Of a stretch of DNA of 64,000 bases, positions 43,084-52,862 are shown piece after piece (the stretch's first letter is position 1; each line of letters begins with the position of its first letter). Both the position numbers and the translations under genes were made by a program. Under the pieces are notes generated by a model that saw only the letters and a program-made list of their open reading frames with translations, did no database searches and was not told where the DNA came from. This stretch comes from Paenibacillus sp. NAIST15-1 (lineage in GTDB: Bacteria > Bacillota > Bacilli > Paenibacillales > Paenibacillaceae). Location: the NCBI RefSeq assembly GCF_001894745.1, contig NZ_BBYF01000001.1, positions 558,001 through 622,000 on the forward strand, in the 5' to 3' direction.

Positions 43084-43692
43084 ATGTCCAACTTCAAAGC
43101 TGCACTAGCCCAATCGTATGATCAGGATGCCCAGAGGAGATCCAGCAGATCCTTGTCTTCTTGGAAAATAGACGAAAGAAAGAAATTTCGTGAGCTGATA
43201 AGCCGTGAGGGGAAAACAACTATACTAGAAATCGGTGCGGGAACAGGGATCGACGGCGTTTATTTTCAACAAAGCGGAATGCAGACAACCTGCATCGATC
43301 TATCCAGTGAATCGGTGAAGAAGTGCATCGAAAGAGGCTTGAATGCGAAAGTAATGGATTTTTATCAGTTGGACTTTGCCGATCATAGCTTTCAAGCTGT
43401 CTATGCGCTAAATTGCTTGCTGCACGCGCCGAAGAAGGATCTGGATCAGGTCTTGCAAGAAATGCATCGAGTGCTCGCTCCGAATGGACTACTTTTTATT
43501 GGATTATATGGTGGATACGACTCAGAAGGAGTATGGGAGGCGGATTGGTGCAAACCGCAGCGATTCTTTTCCTTTCACGCGGACAGTTCCATTCAGAAGA
43601 CCTTATCCCGCTGGTTCCAAATCGTAGATTTCCACACTGTCCCATTGGATGATGACAACTTGCACTTCCAATCGATTACGCTGCGGAAATGA
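43084..43692 (+). CDS. Class I SAM-dependent methyltransferase
   Basis: 202 residues with the Rossmann methyltransferase fold: motif I ILEIGAGTGIDGVYF near residue 47, motif II TTCIDLS, DFYQLDFADHSFQAVYALNCLLHAP as motifs III-IV, and HRVLAPNGLLFIGLYGG as motif V. The C-terminal part resembles methyltransferase type 11 proteins. Substrate unknown. Start ATG is preceded by AAAAGGAG. Confidence 0.88.
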   Translation: MSNFKAALAQSYDQDAQRRSSRSLSSWKIDERKKFRELISREGKTTILEIGAGTGIDGVYFQQSGMQTTCIDLSSESVKKCIERGLNAKVMDFYQLDFADHSFQAVYALNCLLHAPKKDLDQVLQEMHRVLAPNGLLFIGLYGGYDSEGVWEADWCKPQRFFSFHADSSIQKTLSRWFQIVDFHTVPLDDDNLHFQSITLRK

Positions 43693-43875
43693 TATACTAG
43701 ATAAGGCAATGGACCCATGCTTCGGCATGCAAGTTGGGAATCACAAACAACCATGTAACCTTTCACAATTATTCCTGATCCGTTGTGAATCCTCTGCTGA
43801 TCTGGTTATTCACTCTACATAGTCGATATAAACAAAACTAAATGTACAACTGGCTTGCAGATAGGAGGAATAGCC

Positions 43876-44736
43876 ATGTCCAACCAGACGAGATTAGAAG
43901 CCCTGTCCACCTTCCTAAAGTCCAAGCGCTCAAGCATTCAACCGCAGTCCGTAGGGCTGCCTGCCGGTACTAGACGTCGAACACCTGGCCTGCGCCGAGA
44001 AGAGGTAGCGCAATTGGCAGGAGTCAGTACGACTTGGTATACCTGGTTGGAGCAAGGGCGTGACATCACCGTGTCTCCATCTGTTCTGGACGCGGTAGCT
44101 GCCGCTCTGCAACTGAATCAGGATGAACGGAAATATGTGTACGACCTTGCACTTGAGAAGCATATTAGTCCACCACAGCAGGAAATGAGCATTGCGAAAA
44201 TTCCGCCATCGCTTGGGAAAATATTGAATGAGCTAACGCATTGCCCAACCATCATTACAGATAGGCACTTCCACATTGTTGGCTGGAATGCCGCTGCGGC
44301 ATATGTATTTCTCGATTTCGATCAGGTTCCATTAGAGCAGCGGAACTTGATTCGACTTGTCTTCGTCAGAAAAGAGCTGCGCTCATTAGCCGTCAATTGG
44401 GAACACTTCGTCAGAGGCTTCCTCGCGATGTTCCGCGCCTACTATGGTCAGTACGTGGGAGATGAATGGTATACAGACTTCGTAGTCGAAATGTCAGCGC
44501 TTCATCCCGAATTCCATGCACTATGGGAAGCAAGCCAAGTCAGCATTGCCCCCGACGTTACGATCGAATTCCGTCACGCGAAGGCAGGCAAGATGCTGTT
44601 CAACCTTACCTCGCTTCTCTTGCAGGGGAACATGGACTTGCGGTGCAGTGTATTCACCCCAATTGAACACTCCTCTACCGAGGAGAAGCTAGTCCGTTTT
44701 ATGAGAAGAGATGAACTACTGAATGAAACTGAATAA
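43876..44736 (+). CDS. XRE regulator with MmyB-like ligand-binding domain
   Basis: 286 residues from MSNQTRLEALSTFLKSKR with AGGAGG upstream. The HTH lies in GLPAGTRRRTPGLRREEVAQLAGVSTTWYTWLEQGRDI, taken in order from about residue 28, with the family's GxRRTPGLRREEVA signature. The C-terminal ~170 residues (IITDRHFHIVGWNAAAAYVFLDF, LALHPEF-like SALHPEFHALWE) form the PAS-like MmyB domain, which binds fatty-acid-like ligands in Streptomyces MmyB. Target unknown; the methyltransferase upstream is the nearest neighbour. Confidence 0.9.
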   Translation: MSNQTRLEALSTFLKSKRSSIQPQSVGLPAGTRRRTPGLRREEVAQLAGVSTTWYTWLEQGRDITVSPSVLDAVAAALQLNQDERKYVYDLALEKHISPPQQEMSIAKIPPSLGKILNELTHCPTIITDRHFHIVGWNAAAAYVFLDFDQVPLEQRNLIRLVFVRKELRSLAVNWEHFVRGFLAMFRAYYGQYVGDEWYTDFVVEMSALHPEFHALWEASQVSIAPDVTIEFRHAKAGKMLFNLTSLLLQGNMDLRCSVFTPIEHSSTEEKLVRFMRRDELLNETE

Positions 44737-44800
44737 ATAGCCCTGCCGTAACTAAATTCCAGCAACGAAAGCAACAATAAACCGAATAAATATCGAACGA

Positions 44801-44838
44801 AAGACCCCAAGCAGATTTCTGCCGCTGCTCAGGGTCTT
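44801..44838 (+). terminator. Hairpin after the XRE/MmyB gene
   Basis: AAGACCC..AGCAG and CTGCT..GGGTCTT arms; the sequence after it (GCCTCA) is not T-rich, so termination may rely on the next hairpin. Confidence 0.5.
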
Positions 44839-44911
44839 GCCTCATCCGAATATCGGAACTTTATTTTTCAGGTAGAGATCTGGCAGTAGTTATTATACAT
44901 AACGTATAAGG

Positions 44912-44937
44912 GACAGCAATTAATGCTGTCTTTTTTT
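44912..44937 (+). terminator. Terminator with strong T-tract
   Basis: GACAGC(A)ATTAAT..GCTGTC hairpin followed by TTTTTTT. It precedes the secreted-protein gene by about 145 bp and could be either the end of the upstream unit or a leader attenuator. Confidence 0.75.
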
Positions 44938-45081
44938 ACGTAGAACTAGTCATTTTACCACTAGAAACAGTAATGATACTCCCCTGTTTATTTGATTTGT
45001 TTATAGCTACAATAAACTCAACTTCAATAGTTCACTTCAAACTTATTGACTCAAATAACATTAAATTAGGAGGAACAGTTA

Positions 45082-45513
45082 ATGAAAAAGTCATTAATTC
45101 TTATGACTGCGGCTGCTACGCTCTTGATGGCTATCCCAGCATATGCACAACCATCTATTTCAAATGTGGCTCATGCTAAAAGCTCTGTTACCCCCGTAAA
45201 TTACACGTGGGGTTTTGAAGTCAGAGTACGTAAAACACAGTCTTCTGGCTCATTCTATCCAACTGGTGACAGATTAACTTTAAAGGCGACGCAATCCAGT
45301 GACGGAAACACAAAAATTGAATATACGCTTTATGAAGAAACAAATCGTAATAATGATACTGAAATAGCCAGTAAGACAGTGCGGGGAGACCATGATGAGA
45401 AACTTGTATTTGATGATGTTCCAGTTAATAAAAATAAGAAACACTATGTAGTGGCTCACAACTTAGGTGATGAAACAACAAAAGGAGTAGCATACATCTC
45501 CCGCTCAAATTAA
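45082..45513 (+). CDS. Small secreted protein of unknown function
   Basis: 143 residues. MKKSLILMTAAATLLMAIPAYA is a classical Sec signal peptide with an AYA cleavage site, leaving a mature protein of about 121 residues rich in Thr, Ser, Lys and Asn with beta-strand character (WGFEVRVRKTQSSG, RLTLKATQSSDGNTKIEYTLYEE). No cysteines in the mature part, no recognised motif. A strong ribosome site TTAGGAGG precedes ATG. It has its own terminator. Base composition is AT-rich compared with its neighbours, which may mark recent acquisition. Confidence 0.8.
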   Translation: MKKSLILMTAAATLLMAIPAYAQPSISNVAHAKSSVTPVNYTWGFEVRVRKTQSSGSFYPTGDRLTLKATQSSDGNTKIEYTLYEETNRNNDTEIASKTVRGDHDEKLVFDDVPVNKNKKHYVVAHNLGDETTKGVAYISRSN

Positions 45514-45521
45514 TTCTATTG

Positions 45522-45560
45522 AAGCCCGTTATCCCCTTTTGTGGGAAGTGGGCTTTTTAT
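45522..45560 (+). terminator. Terminator of the secreted-protein gene
   Basis: AAGCCC..CCCC and GGG..GGGCTT arms followed by TTTTTATT. Confidence 0.85.
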
Positions 45561-45670
45561 TGGTTCATTATGCAATAAGGGGTGTTCAATGTAATGACAT
45601 AGCCAATTGGGAGTAGCGAGTGTAAGATAAAAGCATTTGTTCACGAACCGCGTGTAGTGCAGTAGTTGTA

Positions 45671-45700
45671 CAGAGAAAATAAAGTACTATATTTTCTCTG
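45671..45700. repeat. Perfect 11-bp hairpin, possible terminator of the metalloprotease gene
   Basis: CAGAGAAAATA and TATTTTCTCTG around an 8-nt loop, 73 bp beyond the minus-strand stop codon. No clean T-tract. Confidence 0.45.
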
Positions 45701-45772
45701 TATCAAATTTATTTTTCAGTCGAGTACTTTATTTCTTTTAACATTAAGAGCCTTACAAATCAATCGATAATC

Positions 45773-46666
45773 CTACACCATGCCGCTCCCCTGTATGATG
45801 GTCTCCGTCGGCAGCAGGGTCGCTTCATAAATAGATACATGGTTCCTCTTCAAGAAGGACTGTACAACATGATAGCCAACCGCATACCCGGCCCCCGCAG
45901 GTAATCCGACTGCCGGATAACCATCACGCGCAGCAGCTTCATCGCCGAACATATAGCTGCTCACCTCAGCGAATCCCTTCGTATCCAATGCTCCTCGGAT
46001 TACCTCCAAGCAATAATCCAGCTCCTTGCCCTGTATATTCGCCACCCATGGACCAAGCAGCTTCTCTCCATACATCTCAGTTGCAAAAGAATCTGCCAAG
46101 CCCTCAATGATAATATAGTCGCCCAGTGTTACATTTCCATGGTTCCAATCGAAATAGGAGAAGCGAACGTTATGGTGGAACTCATGAGCGATCAGCGCCG
46201 GCAGTCGCGGAATATTGTAGCTGTTCGGATCCAGGATAATGAGGATATATCCTGGAATACCGCCAAATCCGGTATAACCCTGATAACTGCTTAACTTGTC
46301 AGGATCAGCAAGATACGCGCCAAATATCAATTCCTCTGCCTTGACTGCCAGCCCCGCTGAGTCTATTCGGTGGATACATCCCAACAAAGTCTCCTTCGCG
46401 AGTTCCAGAATGCGAATATCCTGCAGACGCTTCCCCGCCTTCTCGATTCCTTCCTGATGTTGAAGCGGAAGGAAGCCCATCATTTGAGTGGCCATTACCA
46501 CATCATAGCCGTTCGGCTGCTGCGCTGTTATAGGTACATGAATGGTCTCCCACATCGATCGAAACGGCTTCATCATTGTATGCCTGAAATAGTCATTTCT
46601 CTGCTCATTTGGCATGGTCAACAATGCTTCATACTGACGTAACGTGTCTTCCATGTGAATGTTCAT
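45773..46666 (-). CDS. Putative Zn-dependent protease, DUF2268 (YjaZ-like)
   Basis: About 297 residues from MNIHMEDTLRQYEAL, the ATG with AGGTGA upstream. The zinc motif HEFHHN (residues about 160-165) lies in PALIAHEFHHNVRFSYF, with the downstream IIEGLADSFATEMYGEKLLGPWV providing a further Glu ligand. This is the DUF2268 family, typified by B. subtilis YjaZ. No signal peptide, so probably cytoplasmic. Natural substrate unknown. Longer starts at 46681 or 46723 lack a ribosome site. Confidence 0.85.
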   Translation of the reverse strand: MNIHMEDTLRQYEALLTMPNEQRNDYFRHTMMKPFRSMWETIHVPITAQQPNGYDVVMATQMMGFLPLQHQEGIEKAGKRLQDIRILELAKETLLGCIHRIDSAGLAVKAEELIFGAYLADPDKLSSYQGYTGFGGIPGYILIILDPNSYNIPRLPALIAHEFHHNVRFSYFDWNHGNVTLGDYIIIEGLADSFATEMYGEKLLGPWVANIQGKELDYCLEVIRGALDTKGFAEVSSYMFGDEAAARDGYPAVGLPAGAGYAVGYHVVQSFLKRNHVSIYEATLLPTETIIQGSGMV

Positions 46667-46796
46667 TAGGTTCACCTGCATTTCTTCATGGTAAGTTCCT
46701 CTCCGACAAAGTCGGAATACCATTAGGCTACACGATCACGTTACGTGAGAGTCAACCGGTCAACGTATATTAACTCACACAAAATTGTGAGTCCGA

Positions 46797-47936
46797 TTAC
46801 TCAATTGTACCTGTTCGGACAATGTTCACCTCGACCTGAGATTGAATGCTTGCCTCAGGGAACATCTTCTTCCACTTGTCAGCTGTCAGTTTGGAGTGCC
46901 TTACCGAGCTGCGGTAGACCTCGCCGAAGCCAATCGGATCCGAACCGAGGTGCTGGAGCTTTTTAATAAGCGCTTCGGTTTCCTTTGTTAATGTCTCCCC
47001 TATTTTCTGTTGAAGCAGCTTACTGGACTGCGGTTGGCTGAAATCATATTCATCTGTAATTTCCTGCAGCTCCACATTGATATGTAAATTGGTTTGGAAT
47101 TTCAGTGGAGATGCCGAGAGGAGACGGATATGCTTCTTGCTTCCAAGGGTCGAGATGACCACCCGCACACGACCATCTGCCTTTCGATTCTCATGCAAAT
47201 AAGGACGAAGCTCCTCACGATCGATTATAAGCTCTTTTAAAGTTGCTAGTTTCCCAAGAAGCAGCTTGAGCAAATAACTCTCCCCCGCCCCGATCGTTCC
47301 GACTACCCTATCTTCCTGAAATAAGGCCAGACTATAAATTTCAACTCCATTAGACAGCTTGCGCAGCATTGGCAGCACCGGATCTCTACCGGCACTATAA
47401 AAGGCGCTTCGATAATCATGAACTGTACAAGAAGGCACCCAATCATCCTGAATATGCTGCTGCAGCATTTGATACAAATACGTTCCGATATTCGGAATTT
47501 GCTCATAATTGTGATGCAGCAGTTCATGAGACGGCCCTTCACTTACAGCCAGAAAAATCATATCTCCGAAGAACGGATCCCGAGTCAAGTTCTCGACGAC
47601 ATCTGTTATTCCTTGCTTGCCCAGCTTATCATCAAAAACAACGACGCGAACCTGCCCGTTTACAAGTGTATGGGACAATTGGCGGTTATTATTAATCCGA
47701 GCCCCCTTGCTGCTGCTCGCGATACAAGATACTATCTTGGTTTTCTTCTTCGCCTCAGGCTCAGGGTTTGTAAGAACTGAAGTTACTTTTAGCTTGCCTT
47801 CAGGCAATGCATCGTACCCGATCGCCACGCTTAGCCCCAGCTTCTCCAGTACGCTAGTCTGTACACAGCTAGTAAGAAGCACCAGCATGGTGAGCGCACA
47901 CACCGCCTTGAACAAGTATTGAAATAACAGCTTCAC
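46797..47936 (-). CDS. gerC: Spore germination lipoprotein, Ger(x)C family
   Basis: 379 residues. Lipoprotein signal MKLLFQYLFKAVCALTMLVLLTSC ends in the lipobox LTSC (shown in two parts: basic start, core, then C). Ger(x)C hallmarks are VAIGYDALPEGKLKVTSVLTNP, SHTLVNGQVRVVVFDDKLGKQGI, FLAVSEG and a C-terminal domain ending in VEVNIVRTG. With GerA and GerB it forms a nutrient receptor in the spore inner membrane. It overlaps gerB by 4 bp and is the last gene of the operon. Confidence 0.94.
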   Translation of the reverse strand: MKLLFQYLFKAVCALTMLVLLTSCVQTSVLEKLGLSVAIGYDALPEGKLKVTSVLTNPEPEAKKKTKIVSCIASSSKGARINNNRQLSHTLVNGQVRVVVFDDKLGKQGITDVVENLTRDPFFGDMIFLAVSEGPSHELLHHNYEQIPNIGTYLYQMLQQHIQDDWVPSCTVHDYRSAFYSAGRDPVLPMLRKLSNGVEIYSLALFQEDRVVGTIGAGESYLLKLLLGKLATLKELIIDREELRPYLHENRKADGRVRVVISTLGSKKHIRLLSASPLKFQTNLHINVELQEITDEYDFSQPQSSKLLQQKIGETLTKETEALIKKLQHLGSDPIGFGEVYRSSVRHSKLTADKWKKMFPEASIQSQVEVNIVRTGTIE

Positions 47937-49042
47937 TGAGCATCACTCCCCTTCCCTCGTTTTCGCCACTGTACAACATACGTCATGACGTACAAGAGGA
48001 GAGGATAACAATACGAGACAAGAACAGAGTACAGTCCAATATAATCGTTCAGCTGATTTACTTCACCCCGATTATGCAAGAGGTTGGATACCGCTATGAC
48101 AATGGCGGCCGTGGCATACAACGTCAGCTTCTCATTCCAGCCGAATAGCTGGACAGTGCCGCGAAGTATATTCCAAGCCAGCTGCATAATGCCAGGCAGT
48201 ACAACCAGCATCCAGAAGGGAATGGCGATGAACTCAATCCGCTCCAAGAAGGGATATTTAATAATTTTCAACAGATTAATGGAGCCCCAGATCGTGCGAA
48301 GCATCTGATTCTCACTGAAGTAGATAATCGACACGACCATAATAAACAAGTACAGTATGTTAGTGAAAAGCACACTCGCTTGAGCGTAGCGCATCACATT
48401 GTCTTTATCCTTCACATGACGGTAGAGCATATAAATAACCTCGAACCCAGTAATCGAAAAGCCCATTTTAATAGCCCCTACCGCAATATGCTGAACAGTT
48501 GTATCATAAATCGGCAGTATCCGGCTCCACTCGACATATCGGATTGGATAATTGAACAAGAGTGAGGTAGCAATAATCAAGAAAAAGCTGATAAAGCTCA
48601 TCTGCAAAATAATCCGAATCCCCCCCAAGCTGCCATACACCATAAGCACAAGCAATATGAGCGAGAGCAGCCATGTCGGAAAGTCAGGGAAAATCCAAGA
48701 CTGAATGGCTTCAATATACGTCCTGACAATTGTTATCATATTAGTAAGAAAATAGAGCATCATGCAAATACCCAATACTCCGCCAATCCACTTGCCAAAC
48801 AACATCTGCTGGATGCCGTACAGGTCGAGTGTTTGATGCATATCCAAGGTTTTGACCATAATCCAAACAATCAAGTGAGTGGCGATCCCTACAAGCAGAA
48901 CAGACATCCAGGCATCATGTCCAGCCTCCTTATATATGTACCGTTGAAATCCGAATATCCCTACACCAATCTGCACGTTGCATACGAGGAACAGCAGCAT
49001 GTAGGCCTTGAATTGATATTTGTGGGGTGTTCCGCTATTCAT
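47933..49042 (-). CDS. gerB: Spore germination receptor permease subunit (GerB, APC-type)
   Basis: 369 residues with about ten membrane helices, belonging to the spore germination branch of the APC amino acid transporter superfamily. It contains QIGVGIFGFQRYIYKEAGHDAWMSVLL near the start, where the unwound helix 1 of the fold binds ligand in germinant receptors. Start ATG has GGAGGTGA upstream. 18 bp after gerA. GerB-type subunits are thought to determine germinant recognition. Confidence 0.94.
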   Translation of the reverse strand: MNSGTPHKYQFKAYMLLFLVCNVQIGVGIFGFQRYIYKEAGHDAWMSVLLVGIATHLIVWIMVKTLDMHQTLDLYGIQQMLFGKWIGGVLGICMMLYFLTNMITIVRTYIEAIQSWIFPDFPTWLLSLILLVLMVYGSLGGIRIILQMSFISFFLIIATSLLFNYPIRYVEWSRILPIYDTTVQHIAVGAIKMGFSITGFEVIYMLYRHVKDKDNVMRYAQASVLFTNILYLFIMVVSIIYFSENQMLRTIWGSINLLKIIKYPFLERIEFIAIPFWMLVVLPGIMQLAWNILRGTVQLFGWNEKLTLYATAAIVIAVSNLLHNRGEVNQLNDYIGLYSVLVSYCYPLLLYVMTYVVQWRKRGKGSDAQ

Positions 49043-49060
49043 CTTATCACCTCCAAATGA

Positions 49061-50515
49061 CTAATCATCGATTTTCCCCGTCCACAACGAACGGATGGAG
49101 ATGGATCGGATATATTTGCGAAGCTTGTGCCCTGTTGAAGTCAAGCCATCCGGTTCAGGAAGCAGTACCTCATCATAGGCTAAGTCAGAATGCTTAATAG
49201 GGTGAACTGGTGAGAAATAAGGTCTTCCTAAGCTCGTCTGACGGATCAAGTGTATCATTACCAAAGCTGTTACAAACACAATGCCTATGCTGCCCCAAAT
49301 GCCTGCAAAGAGAACCATCGGGTATCGGACAAGCCGTAAGCCGCTGCTCATCAAATAATCTGGAGTTGCAAAAGAGCCCAGTGCCGCAAGTGCTACCAGC
49401 ATAATTAGTATATTGCTCGTAAATCCAGCTTGAACTGCTGCTTGCCCAATGACGATACCGCCAACAATCCCCATCGTCTGTCCAACCTTAGTCGGCAGCC
49501 GGGCACCGGCTTCCCGCAGCAGCTCCATCGTCACTTCCAGGATCAACGTTTCAAATAAAGGAGGAAACGGGACTCTGGATCGTGATTCAATCAAGGACAC
49601 GAGCAAGGAGGAAGGAATCATTTCATAATGAAAAGTGAGTGCTGCAACATAGGCCGGTGTCAAAAATACAGAGAGGATTAACGCAACCATTCGCAGTGCA
49701 CGAATAAATGTCCCGATTCCCCATCCTAAATAGCGATCTTCCATCGACAAAAAGAAATCAATGAATTCGCTCGGACCTACGATTACCAGCGGACTCCCGT
49801 CCAACAGAATGATGATTTTGCCTTCAAGCAGAGAATGGCTCGCTAAATCAATACGTTCTGTCAGCATCAATTGCGGAAAGACACTCAAATCATTATCTTG
49901 GATCATATGCAAAAGCTCTGAGCTGCCCGTCACATCATTGAGGCGAAGCCGCTTAATGCGATGACGTACCAGTTCAAGCCGCGCCTGGCTCACTCGATCT
50001 GCCATGAACATGAGATTGACCTGTGTATTGCGCTTGTTGCCAATTTTAAATTCCTCGCTGCACAGATCTGTGTCCGGAATGGAATTCCTCAGTAGAGTCG
50101 TATTCGTTCCAATTGACTCTGTAAAGGCAAGCATTGGTCCTAATATGGTCGTTTCATTCTCTGGTGAGGTAAGAGAACGCTTGGGTAGGTTCGCCACATT
50201 CGCCATAATGCCAGCCTGAGGCGTCGCAATATAGACCCATCCCTTCACAATCAGAGGTGCGCAATCCGGGATAGACGAAATATCCTTGATTTCTCCGATA
50301 GGAAGCGAACTGCGAAGATCCTCGATCGTCGGTGTCTGCCCCAACTGCTGCAGCGGAGATAGAATAGAGGTGTGAAGCTGCTTCGTATCGACATGCTGGG
50401 GCATATAGCATATGGCAACTGACGGCGAAATACTTCTTACCACAAGATGGACGCGATGATGAAACAATGCCGATATTTGTTCTTGCAGGGAAGCTGCGAA
50501 ATCAAAGTCCGCCAT
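49061..50515 (-). CDS. gerA: Spore germination receptor subunit GerA
   Basis: 484 residues. A soluble N-terminal half of about 240 residues (EEFKIGNKRNTQVNLMFMADRV, ERIDLASHSLLEGKIIILLDGSPLVIVGP) is followed by four or five helices (FIRALRMVALILSVFLTPAYVAALTFHYEMIP, split, and LETLILEVTMELLREAGARLP, the GerA family signature). VGQTMGIVGGIVIGQAAVQAGF is the most conserved helix. Assembles with GerB and GerC. Start ATG has GGAGGGG upstream. This operon is normally expressed in the forespore under SigG. Confidence 0.95.
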   Translation of the reverse strand: MADFDFAASLQEQISALFHHRVHLVVRSISPSVAICYMPQHVDTKQLHTSILSPLQQLGQTPTIEDLRSSLPIGEIKDISSIPDCAPLIVKGWVYIATPQAGIMANVANLPKRSLTSPENETTILGPMLAFTESIGTNTTLLRNSIPDTDLCSEEFKIGNKRNTQVNLMFMADRVSQARLELVRHRIKRLRLNDVTGSSELLHMIQDNDLSVFPQLMLTERIDLASHSLLEGKIIILLDGSPLVIVGPSEFIDFFLSMEDRYLGWGIGTFIRALRMVALILSVFLTPAYVAALTFHYEMIPSSLLVSLIESRSRVPFPPLFETLILEVTMELLREAGARLPTKVGQTMGIVGGIVIGQAAVQAGFTSNILIMLVALAALGSFATPDYLMSSGLRLVRYPMVLFAGIWGSIGIVFVTALVMIHLIRQTSLGRPYFSPVHPIKHSDLAYDEVLLPEPDGLTSTGHKLRKYIRSISIRSLWTGKIDD

Positions 50516-50617
50516 AAGTCAACCCCTCCTGTAATCACTTTGAAGATGACAAACATGTTGGATGATCAGACAAATTATTCCCTGCTGCACGCAAATTCAT
50601 GCGAGAATCGCCATGAC

Positions 50618-50651
50618 ATAAAAAAACCGATACCTAAGTCAGGTATCGGTT
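50618..50651 (-). terminator. Terminator of the chemotaxis receptor gene
   Basis: AACCGATACCT and AGGTATCGGTT perfect arms with loop AAGTC; on the minus strand TTTTTTTATG follows. Confidence 0.92.
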
Positions 50652-50685
50652 CAAGTACGGTATAATCTAGTTGTTAAAATAAATT

Positions 50686-52335
50686 TTAAAATTTAAATTT
50701 CGTCAATGAATCCTGCAATCCCATTGCCATGCGCTTAAATTCCTCGGCTGAGCTTGCCAGCTCTTCCATAACCGCATTCTGCTCTTCAGTAGCAGCGGCA
50801 ATCGATTGTACACTTGAGGCGGATTCCTCCGAAATGGCCACAACCCCCTGAACACGCTCAAGCATGTCTTGAGAGCTAATATTGACCTCCTGGACGATCG
50901 CCTCGACCATGCTGGCTAGATTGGATATTTCCTGCATCATCGCCACAATGGCATGGAAGACGTCCCCCGTATCATTTACACTTTGAATGCCGGATTGGAC
51001 GAAATGATGGCTCTTCTCCATTGTCTCGACTGCATTGCCCGTCTCGGATTGAACTTCTGCAATAATCTGCTGAATTTCGAGAGCGGCCTGATTCGATTGA
51101 TCAGCCAGCTTGCGAACTTCATTCGCCACAACCGCGAAGCCTCTGCCATGTTCCCCTGCCCGAGCAGCTTCAATCGCGGCATTCAGTGCAAGCAGATTTG
51201 TTTGCCCCGCAATATCCGTAATAATCGCTAGAATTTCGCCGACCTTATCGGATTTTTGCTGCAGGCTGCTCATCATGCCAGCACTTGCTTCCACATTATC
51301 AGATAGCTGTCTCATATGGGTGATCGTTTTATTGACGATTTCATTGCCATGCACAACCTTATCATTGGCCTTCGTGAATTCGCCTGTAATCGTCTTCACC
51401 GTTTGATCCACTTCGCCAATTGCCATCGTCACATCCTCGATCATTTGACCAACTTCAGCAAGCTTCTTGGCCTGCTCGTCCACGCCCATTGATATATCCT
51501 GCAGCGAGATTGTAATCTGTTCCGATGATTTACTTGTTTCCTGCGAGCTGATTGCAAAGTCATTCGAAGTTGTATTAATGTTCTCGCTCGTATCGACAAC
51601 TTGATCGACCAATTCCTTCAGATTGCTATGCATGCTCGAAAAGCTGCGGGCTACATTTCCCCAAATATCCTTGCGCTGCTCAGCTATTCCAACACGATGG
51701 GTAAAGTCCCCAGACCCTATATGCTCAACGGTACGTGAAACCTTGTGGATTGGTTTGACAAACAGACGATTCACAAGCATCCAAGTCACACTCGTGATAA
51801 TGAGCAAGGATCCAATGGTAACCGCCCACATCAGCCAATTGTAAGAATCAAGACTGCTGTCAAAATCATCAAATCGCGAGATTACTACTGCGGTATAATC
51901 TCCAGACTTCGCTGCGTATGCGTATCCACCGAGTCCAATGTCCAACTTCATTTCATTCTGCTCGCCAGTGTAAAGTGCATGCAGACTATCTTCGATCTCA
52001 CTGGACAGCTCCTTACCAAATCGGGCTATCACCTTGCCATCTTTCACAAGCAATGAAGTGCTGTTATCCTTGTATGCAACCATATTCAATACAGCCTTTG
52101 GATCGTCCTTGCCGTGCTGCACTACGAATTTCCCAATTTGCCGAACTGCCGTCTGTGTGTCTTCGATCATCATGTCAGTAACGACACTTCGAATAAAGCT
52201 GGCATTCACCATGCTGGTCGTTATAATGACAAGCAGAGTAATAAGACTGATAGGCAATAATATCCGCGCTAACAGTGATTGAAAACAGTGATTCCATAAC
52301 GCCCGTATTCGTTCGTTGATAGATTGAGATTTCAT
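50686..52335 (-). CDS. Methyl-accepting chemotaxis protein
   Basis: About 549 residues from [14 protein letters not shown] with AAGGTGTG upstream. Membrane helix 1 is near residues 23-45, a periplasmic sensor of about 120 residues follows (single Cache-like: [30 protein letters not shown]), then helix 2 ([19 protein letters not shown]), a HAMP domain, and the cytoplasmic coiled-coil with the highly conserved hairpin [46 protein letters not shown], here split for reading. It signals to CheA/CheW. The sensor's ligand is unknown. Confidence 0.94.
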   Translation of the reverse strand: MKSQSINERIRALWNHCFQSLLARILLPISLITLLVIITTSMVNASFIRSVVTDMMIEDTQTAVRQIGKFVVQHGKDDPKAVLNMVAYKDNSTSLLVKDGKVIARFGKELSSEIEDSLHALYTGEQNEMKLDIGLGGYAYAAKSGDYTAVVISRFDDFDSSLDSYNWLMWAVTIGSLLIITSVTWMLVNRLFVKPIHKVSRTVEHIGSGDFTHRVGIAEQRKDIWGNVARSFSSMHSNLKELVDQVVDTSENINTTSNDFAISSQETSKSSEQITISLQDISMGVDEQAKKLAEVGQMIEDVTMAIGEVDQTVKTITGEFTKANDKVVHGNEIVNKTITHMRQLSDNVEASAGMMSSLQQKSDKVGEILAIITDIAGQTNLLALNAAIEAARAGEHGRGFAVVANEVRKLADQSNQAALEIQQIIAEVQSETGNAVETMEKSHHFVQSGIQSVNDTGDVFHAIVAMMQEISNLASMVEAIVQEVNISSQDMLERVQGVVAISEESASSVQSIAAATEEQNAVMEELASSAEEFKRMAMGLQDSLTKFKF

Positions 52336-52416
52336 TCCTGTCACACCTTTTATGTAATAGGGTATCTTCCGATACCACGCGTTGTCCTTCATTGCACTTG
52401 CTCAAGCTTGCTCGTC

Positions 52417-52454
52417 ACAAAAAAAAGACCTGCCCGTCCGGGAACGGGCAGGTC
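52417..52454 (-). terminator. Terminator of the STAS-like gene
   Basis: GACCTGCCCGT and ACGGGCAGGTC perfect arms; on the minus strand TTTTTTTTGTG follows. Confidence 0.93.
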
Positions 52455-52502
52455 ATATCATTCAGTATCCTTCAATAAGATGAAAAGATAAGAACTATAA
52501 GA

Positions 52503-52862
52503 CTACAAGCTGTCCAAGTAGCGATCTGCTTCTTCGTAGCTTTGAGCTACGCCGTATGCACCGCCGAGATCTTTAACCAAGCGAGACAATTGCAGCTTCG
52601 TCAGAGCGGAGCTTACGATCATAGAAGATCCCTTTGTTTTTTTGTTTGCCATGTAGTCGCGCAATCCTGACAAATAATCGTTCACATCAGCTGGTGCTGG
52701 TTGCGCCTTCGCCATATCGATGCAGAATGTGTAGCCTTCCTTCGCTTTATCAACTTCACGACGAACAGCTTGATCGTATTCTTTGGCCTCTTCAATTGTC
52801 ATCATACCTTCAAGCTTAACATACACACGGTTTTTAGATGCTTCGTATTTCGTTTCGAACAT
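52503..52862 (-). CDS. Small STAS-like cytoplasmic protein
   Basis: 119 residues: MFETKYEASKNRVYVKLEGM then MTIEEAKEYDQAVRREVDKAKEGYTFCIDMAKAQPAP, a beta-alpha arrangement close to STAS/SpoIIAA-like proteins, followed by SSMIVSSALTKLQLSRLVKDLG and a C-terminal helix. The phosphorylatable Ser of classic anti-sigma antagonists is not evident at the expected DxxxxxS position. Ribosome site AGGAGGAG precedes ATG. It lies between the MCP and the NRPS, each with its own terminator. Function unknown. Confidence 0.7.
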   Translation of the reverse strand: MFETKYEASKNRVYVKLEGMMTIEEAKEYDQAVRREVDKAKEGYTFCIDMAKAQPAPADVNDYLSGLRDYMANKKTKGSSMIVSSALTKLQLSRLVKDLGGAYGVAQSYEEADRYLDSL

